Positions 9,753 to 21,213 of a DNA stretch of 48,604 bases are shown here, piece by piece (positions within the stretch are counted from its first letter, which is position 1; every line of letters starts with the position of its first letter). Source of the stretch: Chara braunii (lineage: Eukaryota > Streptophyta > Charophyceae > Charales > Characeae); the NCBI GenBank assembly GCA_003427395.1, contig BFEA01000072.1:1536620-1585223 (forward strand), written 5' to 3'. The position numbers and the translations under genes were made by a program. Below the pieces are notes generated by a model, which saw only the letters and a list, made by a program, of their open reading frames with translations, ran no database searches and had not been told where the DNA came from.

Positions 9753-12700
9753 GAGGTCAATTTCCGTTCTCTCGAATCTGTCGTTGAGATGATTCCTTTT
9801 AGCAGCTCGATTTCATACTGCTGTTATACACCACTTCAGTGCCTTTTTTTGTGTTCTCTGAAGTTGATCTCAGTTTCTTCGCCATTTGCATGTCCCTTTC
9901 CCAACGAATTCTCTTTTTTTCTTCCTTCGTGTCATCTTTTCTTTCCCATCGGCAGCGCAATCATCGTCAAAAAACGTTTCGTTCTCACCTCTGGCACCTC
10001 TGGTGGTCATTATCGTTCTGCCATGCTCCTACCGTCTTCCCCCGAACATAACGAACCCTGAAGTTGAACGTATGCAAGCTATATTTACGGTCCGGTACAG
10101 CCAAGATGAGGGTGCGTTGTGTTCGGGGGAAGACGATAGCCCTTTCCCAGACACTCCCTGGTCTTCTCTCTCTCCATGCCATCTACGTACGTCGTGTGTA
10201 TCGCCCACTATCTAGGGCCTTTTCATTCGCTGATTCTCTGAATGTCCTCTCTGTTCTATTTATTTTTCTGTGCAAGGAGTCTTGATTCTGTACTTTTTTA
10301 AAGACTTCTCGTTCTTGACTTTGACTTTTTTTTTACTGTCCGTGTTTTTTTTTTAATTTTCTTTTCCCCTGTTTGTTCTTTGTTGTTTGTTCGTTTATAT
10401 CGCGGCGGGGTTCTCTGAATCTCGTCTTTGTTCTGCTCGTCTGCTTTGACGAGTTCTCATTCTCTAGATTCTCTAGTCTTCCGGACTTCACAGTCTGTTT
10501 TTTGCTCATTTTACTGTTTGCTCGTTTGCCCTCCACTGTTTTCTTGTCGTATCGGCGTATTGTCCCCTCCCTCCCTCCTCCCCCTTCCCCCCCGCCCTCT
10601 TCCTCAAGCACTTCGTCACAAGTCTTCCGAGTCTCATCTTTGTTTTAGTGTCGCCTTGTAATACAGTATATTCCCCATCGTCCTGAGGAGTTGTGTTTTT
10701 TTTTTTTTTTTTTTTTTTTTTCAGAGGAGTTTTCGGTACCCCCGAGGTGTGTTGTATTCTGTCGAAAGGTCGTTATATTCCTCTCGTTGTGTCTGCCACC
10801 TTGTGCGTTTTTTTTTTTCCGCTTCCTCTCGAGATCATTTTCGTTCTGTTGCCGACTCTTTCCCGCCTTCTCGAGGAAGTTGTTCCTCTGTTCCTCTCAC
10901 GGTGTTCTTTGAACTAAGTATTAGTATTATGGGCCTCGCTCCACTACTCTCTCCACGACATGCACAAAAGACAAATTTCATGGCGGTGTATCTCTTTCCA
11001 TGTTCTAGCGCAGGATTCACTCTCCTTCTGCGCATTTCGATAGTAGTGGAGCGAGACCCTATGTTCTCTCGAATGCCCGTTACTCCTCATGGTCTTTGGC
11101 AATGGCGTATTGCCATGCCCCCTCTCAGGGACTTTTTTTTTCAATGCTTTTTTTTTTTGTTTTTTTTTGTTTTTTTTGGAGGGCCACAGTCCTTGAGATG
11201 ATATCGTTATCTTCGACCTGGCCGGTCCTCTGTAATTCAGAATTCTAGTGTTTTTTTTTACTCGTCTGCTTCCTGTGGAGTTGGAACTCAGATTTTTTTT
11301 TTTTTATCGCTTCGATATGTCAGGGGTGTGTATCAACTGAGCTAAGCCAGTAGATTTTCAAGGACCTTTTCATTTTCTCTCAAGGTCCTTTTTTTGTCCG
11401 GGGCTTACTCTTCTTTTTTTTTTTTTTTAACACTTACTATCGTCTCAAGGAGGGGACTTTTTACTATTCTCTCAATTTCTCTGATGGTGGCTTGTATGCT
11501 CCCCCAAGGACATTCAGTACTGCTCCCCCCGAAAGGGTCAGTCCTGCTCTCAGCTGAAAGACGTCTTCTGTCTCTGAAGTTTGCTCTTCAGCCGAGTACT
11601 CAGTCCTACTCGCGGAAGGACTTGTTCGTTCGGTGAAGTTTATGGGCGAATTTTCTTTTTTTTCCGATGGTCAGTGAAGGCTTGTTTTGTTAGGGAAAAA
11701 AATCCTCTCACGCACTCTCCCTCCTGTTTCCTCAAGGATATGAGTCAGTCTCTCACGGATTTGTGCCAGGGTGTCTCGTTATTTTCGCGGTTGATGACAT
11801 TCTCTGTTTTTTTTTTCTTTTTCTTTAGTCAATGACATTCTTTCTCTCTGGCAAGGAATGTTCTCTGTTCTTTCTAGGTGGGTTCCATTCCACAGAGGAA
11901 ATTCTCTGGCTGACGAGTAAGGCGAGTAAGGCGTATTCACATTAGCAACTTCGTCGCCAGCCAGAATCTGGTCCTTTCGCCGGCCAGTTTCATCCTGAAA
12001 GTCCTTGAATGTGAGAGTGGGAGGGATCCTGAATCTCAAGGGGATGTCCCAATCCTCTTCCGTTTGAGGACTTCTCTCGTCCAGGGGTAATCGACTACTA
12101 CGAGGGGAAAAAGAAAGGGTCATGATGAAGAGATAGACGAAAATTTGACAATTGGAGGGAGGATATGATGAAGACACTTGCAAGTAATGAACGGATGGGG
12201 GTGCGGTTTTGACTCCCCGCTTTTCCTTGCTGTTTGTCTGTTCGTTCTTTCCCCCTTTTTCCCCTTCTTCCCGCTTTTCCAGTGCTGTTCTTTTATGTCG
12301 TCCTTTCCTTTTTTTCCCTCTTTTCTCTATTTTGTCTACTAGCCATTGCAGCAAAGAAAGACTCCCAGGAATTAGCAGCAGCAGCACATTGAAGCCACCA
12401 GCTTCAATGTCACAAACGAACCGTTGCGAGCTGTGGGTTGTACTCTACATCTGCCGTCTGCTGCCTGCTTCTTCTGGTCGATGTTTTCCCCAAACGAACC
12501 GTTGCCAGCTGTGTGGGATGTACTCTACGTGCCGTCTGCTGGTGCTGCTGCTGCTTCTGCTGCGTAATGTTTTCTCCAAAATATTTTCATTCGACAGATA
12601 CTTGCTAATGATTCATCAAAAAGGTTCTCAGTTTCTTCAAATTGGACTAGATTCTCTGCCTTTCTGTTTTTCTGCTTATGAGAGAGAGGAGGATGCTGCT

Positions 12701-15700
12701 GCCAAGAGGAAGAACGTGGTCCTTTCGGTTTTCTCGAATAAGGGCATACTCACACTAGGACAGTTGTACTTATTTATGGACGTGATTGCGGTCAGATGCA
12801 TCCAGGTCCGCCCGTAAAAGAGGTCCGATACATTTAAGGTAAAGCTAGTGTGAAAGTTAGTGTGAAAGCTAGTGTGCGTGGGAGACTTGGCCACTCTCCA
12901 CTCATCGGTCCTGGCATGCATCGCTTTGGCCAATGAGAAGGGGAGAGGACTACTGTAGGCATATGCATATGCGCAACAGGGGCTTCGCGAGAAAAGATTA
13001 CAGTACGCACGCCCTTAGCGAAGATCCTACTTGAGATAGATAGATAGACCGGCTGTCAAAGTGGACCAATGTAGTCATGACCCTTCTTTTTCCTTCTGAT
13101 CATTGTGGTTTGTATCTGATCATAGGGACTGTCGAATTGATCTTTTGAATTTTGAAGGAAAAAAATGCAGCGGCGCACGCGAAACCAATTTTCCACGTTT
13201 TCGTCCGCTACCCTTCTTCCCCCGAATACAACGTACGGTCATTGTAGCTGTATTTGGGGTGTCTTTCAGTCTATATACAGTTATAATGACCGTATGTTGT
13301 ATTCGGGGGAAGAAGGTAGTAGCGCGCGGTCGAAATTCAAATTCGAGTACGCGGTAGTACTACCTACTATCACTACCATTTCAAATGGGTTCGCTGCGGG
13401 CATCGCTACAGTCTTCCCCCGAATACAACGCACGGTCATTATAGCTGAATTTGGTGTATCTTTCGGTCTAGATTCAGCTATAATGACCGTACGTTGTATT
13501 CGGGGGAAGACTGTAGCTACCTCGATATCTTAGGCAGTGCCCCCTACGGTGGGTAGTAGGGAGTAGCGTCGCAGGACCTGCCGTTAGGAGGGGAATTCCC
13601 TCGCAGACGACTCAGTGCTCATACACCGGTAACACCGCGGGCAGGACCGTGCGTGGGAAGTGCCGCCTACCGGTTAAATACGTAATACAGGGCAGAGGAC
13701 ATGTGGTAGGTAGGCGAGGATCGCTGCCGCGCTGATGATGGCATCGTTCAACTTTTTTTTTTTTTTTTGGTTGTCAGTTGCGTTCTGATCATTTTTCTTG
13801 TTTTAATTATATTTGTTGAATGCAGATTCTGCAAAGGAAGAAAGTTCCAGCTGTGCCAACATATTTATACCCGTTCTCACCCCCCAGCTGCTTTTTTTTT
13901 TTTTTTTTTTTTTTNTTTTTTTTTTTTTTTTTTTTTTTTTTTCAGCTGCGTTCTGATCCTTTTTTTTTTAGTTTCAATTGCGTTTGCTGGAGCCTTTTTT
14001 TTTTTTGTTTCAATTGCATTTTGCTGGAGGCAGATGTGCGAAGGAAGAGAATGCCAGCTCTGGCCTGAGTTCTTGGCCTAACTTAACGGCATTACCCCGG
14101 GCTTGGCTGCTGGCAATGTCAAACCAGTTCCCCCCCCCCCCCTCCTCCGAGTTGGAATTTGCCTCCCCACAGCTGCTTTTTCTTTTTCTTGTTTCAACTG
14201 CGCTCTGATCCTGATTTTTTTAAATTTAAATTGCATTGCCGGAGGCAGATTCGCAAACGAAGAAAATGCCTGCTCTGCCATAAGTTCTTGGCCTATTTCC
14301 CTGAAAAAAAAAAAAAAAAAAAAGTTCTTGGCCCAACTTAACTGCATTACCCCTGGCTTGGCGGCTGACAATGTAAGCCAAATTTCCCCCGGCGAGTCCA
14401 CTCTCTCCCCACCCCCGCCCCCCTTTTCCCTACTTTGTGGGGACTTCATGGGGCCAGTATGCATGTTAATCTGGTATTATATATGGTTATGATTATTGTG
14501 TTCATTATATTCATTGATTTTTCTACTGTGAATATTCCTCCGAATTCTCGGGATTGATTTTGGAATTGCACAGGAGCCAATTACTGAGACGGCTATATGA
14601 TGGATGGACTCCGTCTTGCCTTTTCGGGCCAGCTACGCTCTACACGAGCGACTGCCTATCTCTTTACTTGAATTGGGTGGGTAATCTTCTGCTGAAGGCA
14701 TCCTACCTAATAATAGACCAGAGACCACGAAGCCGAGGGCGTAATTACCTCGCAGATATTTCGTGGATTGCGTGTATCTGGTCAAAAAAGTCCGGGTGTA
14801 CCCTAATTGGAGGTGATCGTGTTACTAACGAGCACAACAGGTAAAGAGAAAAATGGCCCCTACGATGACATGAAAGCCATGAAAACCAGTAGTTAAAATG
14901 ATGATGCTCCCCATCAATAGATGGAGCCTCTTCAAAGGTGCTAGTTAAAAAAAATAATTAATAAGTTTTAAAAATTGAAAAAGAAAATGAATGTAGAGCC
15001 ATATATCCCATCAGAAATTGTAAAAGCAGCGTCCACATATTCCATTTGAAGCTAAAGCTTCTACTTTGTCACAAACATCATAGGGTGCTGGTTTTTGCAA
15101 ACCCCAGGGAACCCCTGAACCTTTTAACAGTACACCACTCACACCTTATTCTTCGCAAATATATGTGTTTCAGTAAAGGACGTTATCGTAGTGCATACTA
15201 GATTATCGACGTTTAGTGGAATATGTCAACGAGACCCGTTTAATCGTTGTGTTATTTTGTTGTCCTTTCGCTCATCGCGTTTTTTATTCTTCCCCTGTCT
15301 TCTCCCCTTATTTCCCGCTCCTCTTTTCGTGTCCTCTTCTCTTCTTCTTCCTTCTCTTTCGTTCTCGCTTTCCTTCACTTCCCCTTCCCCCTTGTTTGCC
15401 GCTCCTCTTGTCCTCCTCTTCTGCCATCACCTCTTCCACTTCCCCCCTCCCCCTTCCCCCTGGTTCCATCTCCCCTCGCTTCTTCTGCCAGCGCAGCTCT
15501 TTCACCTCTCCCACGTACCCCTGGTTCCCTCTCGCCCCGCCTCTTCTGTCAGCACCTCTTCCCCTTCCCCCTTCCCCCTTCCCCCTGGTTCCCTCTTCCC
15601 CCCCCCGTCTCTGCCGCCCGCACCTTTTCAGCTTCCCCCCTACCGCCTTAGTTTGCACATCCTCTCGTCTGATATTATCTTGTCTCTTCTGTAGCCCTTC

Positions 15701-18331
15701 TGTTTGTCTCGCCGTTGTCATCTCTTCGCAGCGCATCTCTCCGTCTCTGTCATTTTGATCTCATTCATTATTTTCACCTTCTTGCACCCCCTTCTGCGCC
15801 TTCACTGTCTTCTTCCGCTTCTTCTCTCTCTATGATCACCTCTACCATCTTCCCTCGTCTCTTCTCCTCTCCCCTCACGACTTCGTCCCTTATTTCGTCT
15901 CTCTCCATTATTCCTTCTGTCCGCAATTCTTTGAAGTCCTCACCCGCCTGTTTACCTCTCCTGTTTTCCTCTCTTCTCTCGGCCTCTCACGTCTCTTCGT
16001 TCGTCTCTCTTTTTCGCAGCCCTTCTGCTTGTTCATATTCAACCTCTCCCCGTTGTTTGTCACTTTCGTGTCTTTTCTCATTCATGACCTACATCCTCTA
16101 TGCTTTTTTCCTTTTTGGCAGTTTTCTACCTCTCCTCATGGACGCTCATCTCTCTTCATTGTCTCACCTTCTCTCGCGTCTTCTCATCCTCGTACTCTTC
16201 CTGGTCGTTCCATTACACCTTCTGCTGTGTCCCTTGTTTCCACACTTCATAACTCGTTCATCATATCCCCTCGTCTTTGCGCTAGTTTGCCCGCTCCCTC
16301 TTCTCTTTCCTTTTGTCTTGTCTCCTTCTTCCTCTCTTTTCCCTCTCTTCTCCCTTTCTTCTCCCTTTCTTCTCCCGTTCTTCTCCCGTTCTTCTCCCTT
16401 TCGTGTCCCTCCTCTTTTCCCTGTTCTCGCGCTCTCCTACTCCTCCCCTCCCTCCTCCCTCCCTTCCCTCCCTTCCCTCCTCCCTCTTCTCGCTCTCTCT
16501 TCTCCCTCTCTTCGCCCGTTCGGTCTTGCCTGCCGCCCTCTCTTCCCTCCTCNCCTTCCTCCCTTCCCTCCCTTCCCTCCTCCCTCTTCTCGCTCTCTCT
16601 TCTCCCTCTCTTCGCCCGTTCGGTCTTGCCTGCCGCCCTCTCTTCCCTTCTCTTTTTGTTCTGGCCCAGTTTGCCTTCTCACACTCTTTTCTCCTCCTCG
16701 ACTTCCGTCGAGCGCCGATCGTATCTTCTCGTTTCTGTTTTTTTTTTTGTTTTTTTTGTTTTTCTGTTGTTGTCTTTTCCCTTTTATCTTCTCGTCAAGT
16801 TCTCTCCTTTAAGTCGTGATATACTAACGTCCGGCCTCCTTGCGGTCCTTAAGTCTGCCTCTTGTGCACCTTTTCGCCCTTTGCTGCACTTCTCACCAAA
16901 TGTGTAAGGGGGGGAGTGCATCTTCGATCTGAAGATGGAAAATCTACGCGCCATTTTTTTTCCTTTCTCACTATTTCGTCGAGTGGTGGGGCGAGGCCCT
17001 TGCTCTTCCATGTGCTTTCCTTGGACAACACGGTCAGTTCCATTCCGTGTTGATCGTTTCTGTCCTCCCACACGTGTCAGCATGTTGCCCCACGTCTTCT
17101 CCATTCTTGTTTCAGTTTGGCCAGACAGAGGTCGAGGCCAGACAGGTTGTTCTCTTCAGTTGTCTCTACTTTTTCTTAGTTTCGTTCAGGCTTTGTTCAT
17201 TTCCCCCCGCGGAAGTCGTACTCACGTAAACACACCTCCGTCCTAATGGTTCCAAACGTGGGGTCAGGTGGGTTACCATGCCAGGATTCACTTCATCCGA
17301 ATGCTTGTTTTCTTGGTGAGCTTTGCGTGTACTTTTCGTGATTGCTTCGTTTTGTTTTGTTCTTGCTCGTATTGTCAACGCAGCTTTGGTATGTGTTTCT
17401 GCCTTCTCGCTACTCGTCTATGTGCGTCCTGTCTTCTTTCAATTGCTGTCACGTTATGCTTTTGGATATATCCTCCGAACGCCTGCGTCATCCTGGTTCA
17501 TTCATTCCCTGGGTGCGGTGTTCGCTTCATTTTCTTCTCTTATCCTCTGCATCCGTATCCCATCTCCTTGTCTAACATCTCCTCTCCTCTCCATGTGTAT
17601 TCCATCTCCTTGTCGAAGTTGATGTATCGCGCCTGATTGTGGACCTCGCCGTGCCACTTGCCAATCGTGCAAAATGAGAATGTATCTCCCCATAGACGCC
17701 GAAAGAAGCATCGAAAGAAGCATTGAAAGAAGCATCACCCGTTTGTTGAGTGGTACGGCGAGGATGTATAATTTCCTTCAGTGAACTTTTGCACCCGGGG
17801 GTGGACCTTGAAAATTGGCAATCACTACTCTATCGTCATTCTTCAGGCATGCTTTTGTTCTCACTTGCGCTTTGCTTTCCTACTTCTCAGGATCTGTAGA
17901 AGGGCCCTATCTAGCAATGAGGAGATGATTAGCTGATTGTAGTTCCTCAGTTGGATGATACGCATTTGGCTGTGTTTCCTGTATGAATTCAGTTGCAAAG
18001 AGAACATCCATGTTCGATGATCCTGCTGTGGAGATTCAGGAGCTCACTGCAGTCATTAAGCAGGACATTACAGCCTTGAACACGGCTATAGCAAACCTTC
18101 AGGAACTTTCGTCGTCGCGTGAATCGGGCACTGGCCAGAACAGGCACACGTCTGAACACTCTGCAACCGTGGTTGACAACTTGAAGAGTCGCTTGATGAG
18201 CACGACCAAGGAGTTCAAAGATGTACTCACCATGAGAACAGAGGTACGTCTTTGCCCACATTGAAAATTGTATGTGCTTTTACTGATTCGCTGTGTCCAG
18301 TTCTCAGTGCTAGTTGCAATCAGGCCGTGAG

Positions 18332-18391
<60 letters not shown>

Positions 18392-18483
18392 ACGTGCGTG
18401 TATGTGTATGCTTGTGTTTGTGTGTGTGTGCGTTGTCGTGTTTGCTGCACAACTCCACAAAAAAGCATGACTGTCCCAGACTG

Positions 18484-18536
<53 letters not shown>

Positions 18537-21133
18537 GGCGTGCAGGTGTTTGGATGCATTGCGTAGAATAGAAGCATAATGCGCTAGTTACATATTCTAG
18601 AAAGGCATGAAGATATCAGCTAGTAGTCGGAATGACAAGTCGCACGAATGTGCGTTAAGCTGCATTTAGCTGCGTGAAGTTACATATTCTTGAAAGGCCC
18701 GACAATGTCAGTAGGTTGTTGGAATGTGCGTTAATCAGCATTTAGCCACATGAGACCAAAACCGGCGAGGAGTTTAAAACAGGGATTGCTTGTCCAGGGT
18801 GCCTCTGTCAAACCTACAAATATATCCAGCGAGGAAGAGAATATCTTGTCCGTTTGCTGCCTGGAAGACTTACCCCTTGGAGGCTACTCAGACTAGGTCT
18901 TCCGTCGTCTGAATCTGATGTTAATCCCGCCCAGATACATTCAGTGAACTGTGAGCATGCCAGTGGTAGAGTCTTTGAACTCTCGGTGGCTAGGCTATAC
19001 GAGGATTATGTCTGGCTATACCAGGACTATGTAAGTGCAGCTCCTCAGTTGTCGTGGTTGGGGCTGCCCTCTCTTCAATCATGAAGGCAAATTGTTTTGG
19101 AAAGTCTTATGCCCAGAGTGGTCGTGCAGTTCCGATGCAATGGATGATCGGTGCAGTTGCTACCTGTTAGTAGAACAGAGCATCAACATGGGCAAATATC
19201 TTTGGTAATGCTCTCTATGGTTAGGGGAATTTGGCAATCACACCTTTTGCAGATTGCTCAAGCTGTGCAGAAAGGAATGCTCTTGGAAAATCCAGGGATT
19301 GGAAGAATGTAAGACGTATCCGTCTTAATTGTACCACAAATGATTATGAGTACGCATTTAGTTTCTGTCTACTTTAAATACTGAACAGAGATTTGGTCAC
19401 TTGCCCAAGATTCGGTCACTTGCCCAAGATTCAGAGAACTCGTGTACCACAGTTAGCAATGGCTCCAAGCTCCCGAAGGGCCTCAGTTCGCAGGTTGAAC
19501 CAGTCCTTGCAAGTGGTAGAGCCGGCGAATAAAGTGAAAGCAAAAGGTTGTGCACTGTGCTTGCCTTTTGTCCTGTTGCATTGTTTAAACCACCAGTTGA
19601 CACGAACTTTGCCTTTTGTCCTGTTGCATTGTTTAAACCACCAGTTGACACGAACTTTACTAGTGCTCTAACCGGTATCCTCACTAAGGGCAAACCTATT
19701 TATGAACCCCGCTTTTCCACTTATTCACATGGCTTCAGACCGGGACGTAGTGCTCACACGGCCCTTAATGTTATAATGGGTACCTTTCATGGTGCACAAT
19801 GGTATATTGAAGGATCCCTGGAGGCCGAAGGCCCTGGAGCCGTAAATCAACTCCATACCGTACATTTTCGGTCACATCCACTCTGGGATCCATGGGAGTT
19901 GTTCCTTCAGGCTGTGTAGAGTAAAACCTGCTTAGGCTAAGCAGATACCTTGCTGGAGTAATGGGCACATGCTTCTCTGTGCTAATTCGCATGGAATTAG
20001 CACAGCCAGGAAATCAAATTCTTGGTGGAAATCATCAAGTTTATAACGTGTTAATAATAGCTCACGCTTTCTTAATGATCTGTGCGCCGCTGTGGCCATT
20101 TTGAAAAGGCACATTTGCAGGCTTGTGAGCCTTGGAAGGTAGCTTTGTCAAGTTAGGCTCGTGTGAACTGGTGGCTTAATCATCTTCAGGCCATCAGACT
20201 CCCACTGTATGAAGAAGTGTCCTTTGAGGTCTGACGGTTGATGCTAGAGTGAGATGACTAGTGGTGAGTGTGTTACGGACTCATTGTATGCATTGGTTGC
20301 CTGGAACAGAACTTGAAGGTGCACCAGAATCGAAGACAGCTATTCTCTGCATCGTCGCTGGCAACAGATGCAGGTCCTTTTGGACGAACTCGAGCTGGAA
20401 GCTCAGGCAGCTCAGGGATTGGTGGCGGTGCCACCGCCAGTTTGCCATGGGGAAATGGGGCGTCCACGTCATCTGCAACTCAGCTTTTCTCTAGCACATC
20501 TAGGTACGTTTTTCTTTCTCGTGTAATTAGCCTGCCAGATGCACATGGTGAACAGATGGCTGGGGTTGGGGGTGATGCCAACTCGCACAATGCACCAACG
20601 GGATCATAACCCTCTTTGAAACCCCATTGTGCTTGTACGTTCAGCAGTGAACCACAAGTCAACTCCTCAATGTTGACAAGACCAATAGCTGACGGGCAGC
20701 AAGGGGCTGACGTGCTGGCAAAAGATAGGTGGCACAGCCAGGTATCCGGGTGCCCCTGATTTATTTGGTTCTCTGGCTGGTTAATGCTATGCGGATGGAG
20801 CCGGATGAAATACATGCAAGGTTGTAAAATAGGGTATTTTTCGGAAAAAAAATTCTGGAAAAAGTATGTTGCTAGAAAGATTCTGCCACCTGGCCAGCCA
20901 CCCGGGCGTCATGAGTAAAATTCTTTTCTTGTTTTCTGACGGTGGGGTCGTTCTGCACTGGGCAACACCAGGCCAAATCTGGGCGCTTTTTCGTTGGGGG
21001 GGTTATGAGAGGGGGAAGGGGGGGGGTGTTGGGGTGGTGGGCTCTCTCTCTCTCTCTCCCTTGTGTGGACAGAGGAGGTGGCAGTGGAGGTCACGTTGAT
21101 ATTGGCGGAGGGGAGACGAACAGGAAGAGAACG

Positions 21134-21213
<80 letters not shown>

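Larger units (their letters stand above)
8458..17992 (+). other. SYP3 intron 1 (9.5 kb), pyrimidine-rich
   Basis: A 9535-base intron with a GTAAGT donor and TTCAG acceptor. The transcribed strand is strikingly T/C-rich. It contains (CT)n at 8550-8570, C runs near 8907-8930 and 9370-9420, and T runs with single Ns at 9690-9752 and 13891-13942. It also holds three foldback elements, diverged tandem repeats and a long CT tract at 15250-16830. Open frames of up to 365 codons lie in it, but they follow from the lack of purines and resemble no protein. The frame at 14554-14844 (96 codons) is the only one of ordinary composition, and I do not recognise it. Confidence 0.85.
18244..20309 (+). other. 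SYP3 intron 2 (2.1 kb)
   Basis: GTACGT donor and AACAG acceptor. It holds two (GT)n runs, several small direct duplications and the maturase-like fragment described separately. The open frame at 18854-19084 is not recognised. Confidence 0.85.

Noticed and set aside
11779-12387. 202-codon minus-strand frame
   Set aside because: Low-complexity Lys/Glu-rich complement of CT-rich intronic DNA, without family similarity or splice context.
12209-12817. 202-codon plus-strand frame
   Set aside because: It spans a pyrimidine-rich stretch, a diverged tandem duplication and a MITE end, all inside SYP3 intron 1.
15715-16812. 365-codon open frame, one of the longest in the window
   Set aside because: It lies in almost pure C/T DNA where stop codons cannot occur, contains an assembly N and a duplicated segment, and two other frames are open across the same stretch.
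18320-18579. Frames encoding Cys-Val or Thr-His repeats
   Set aside because: They are translated (GT)n microsatellites.
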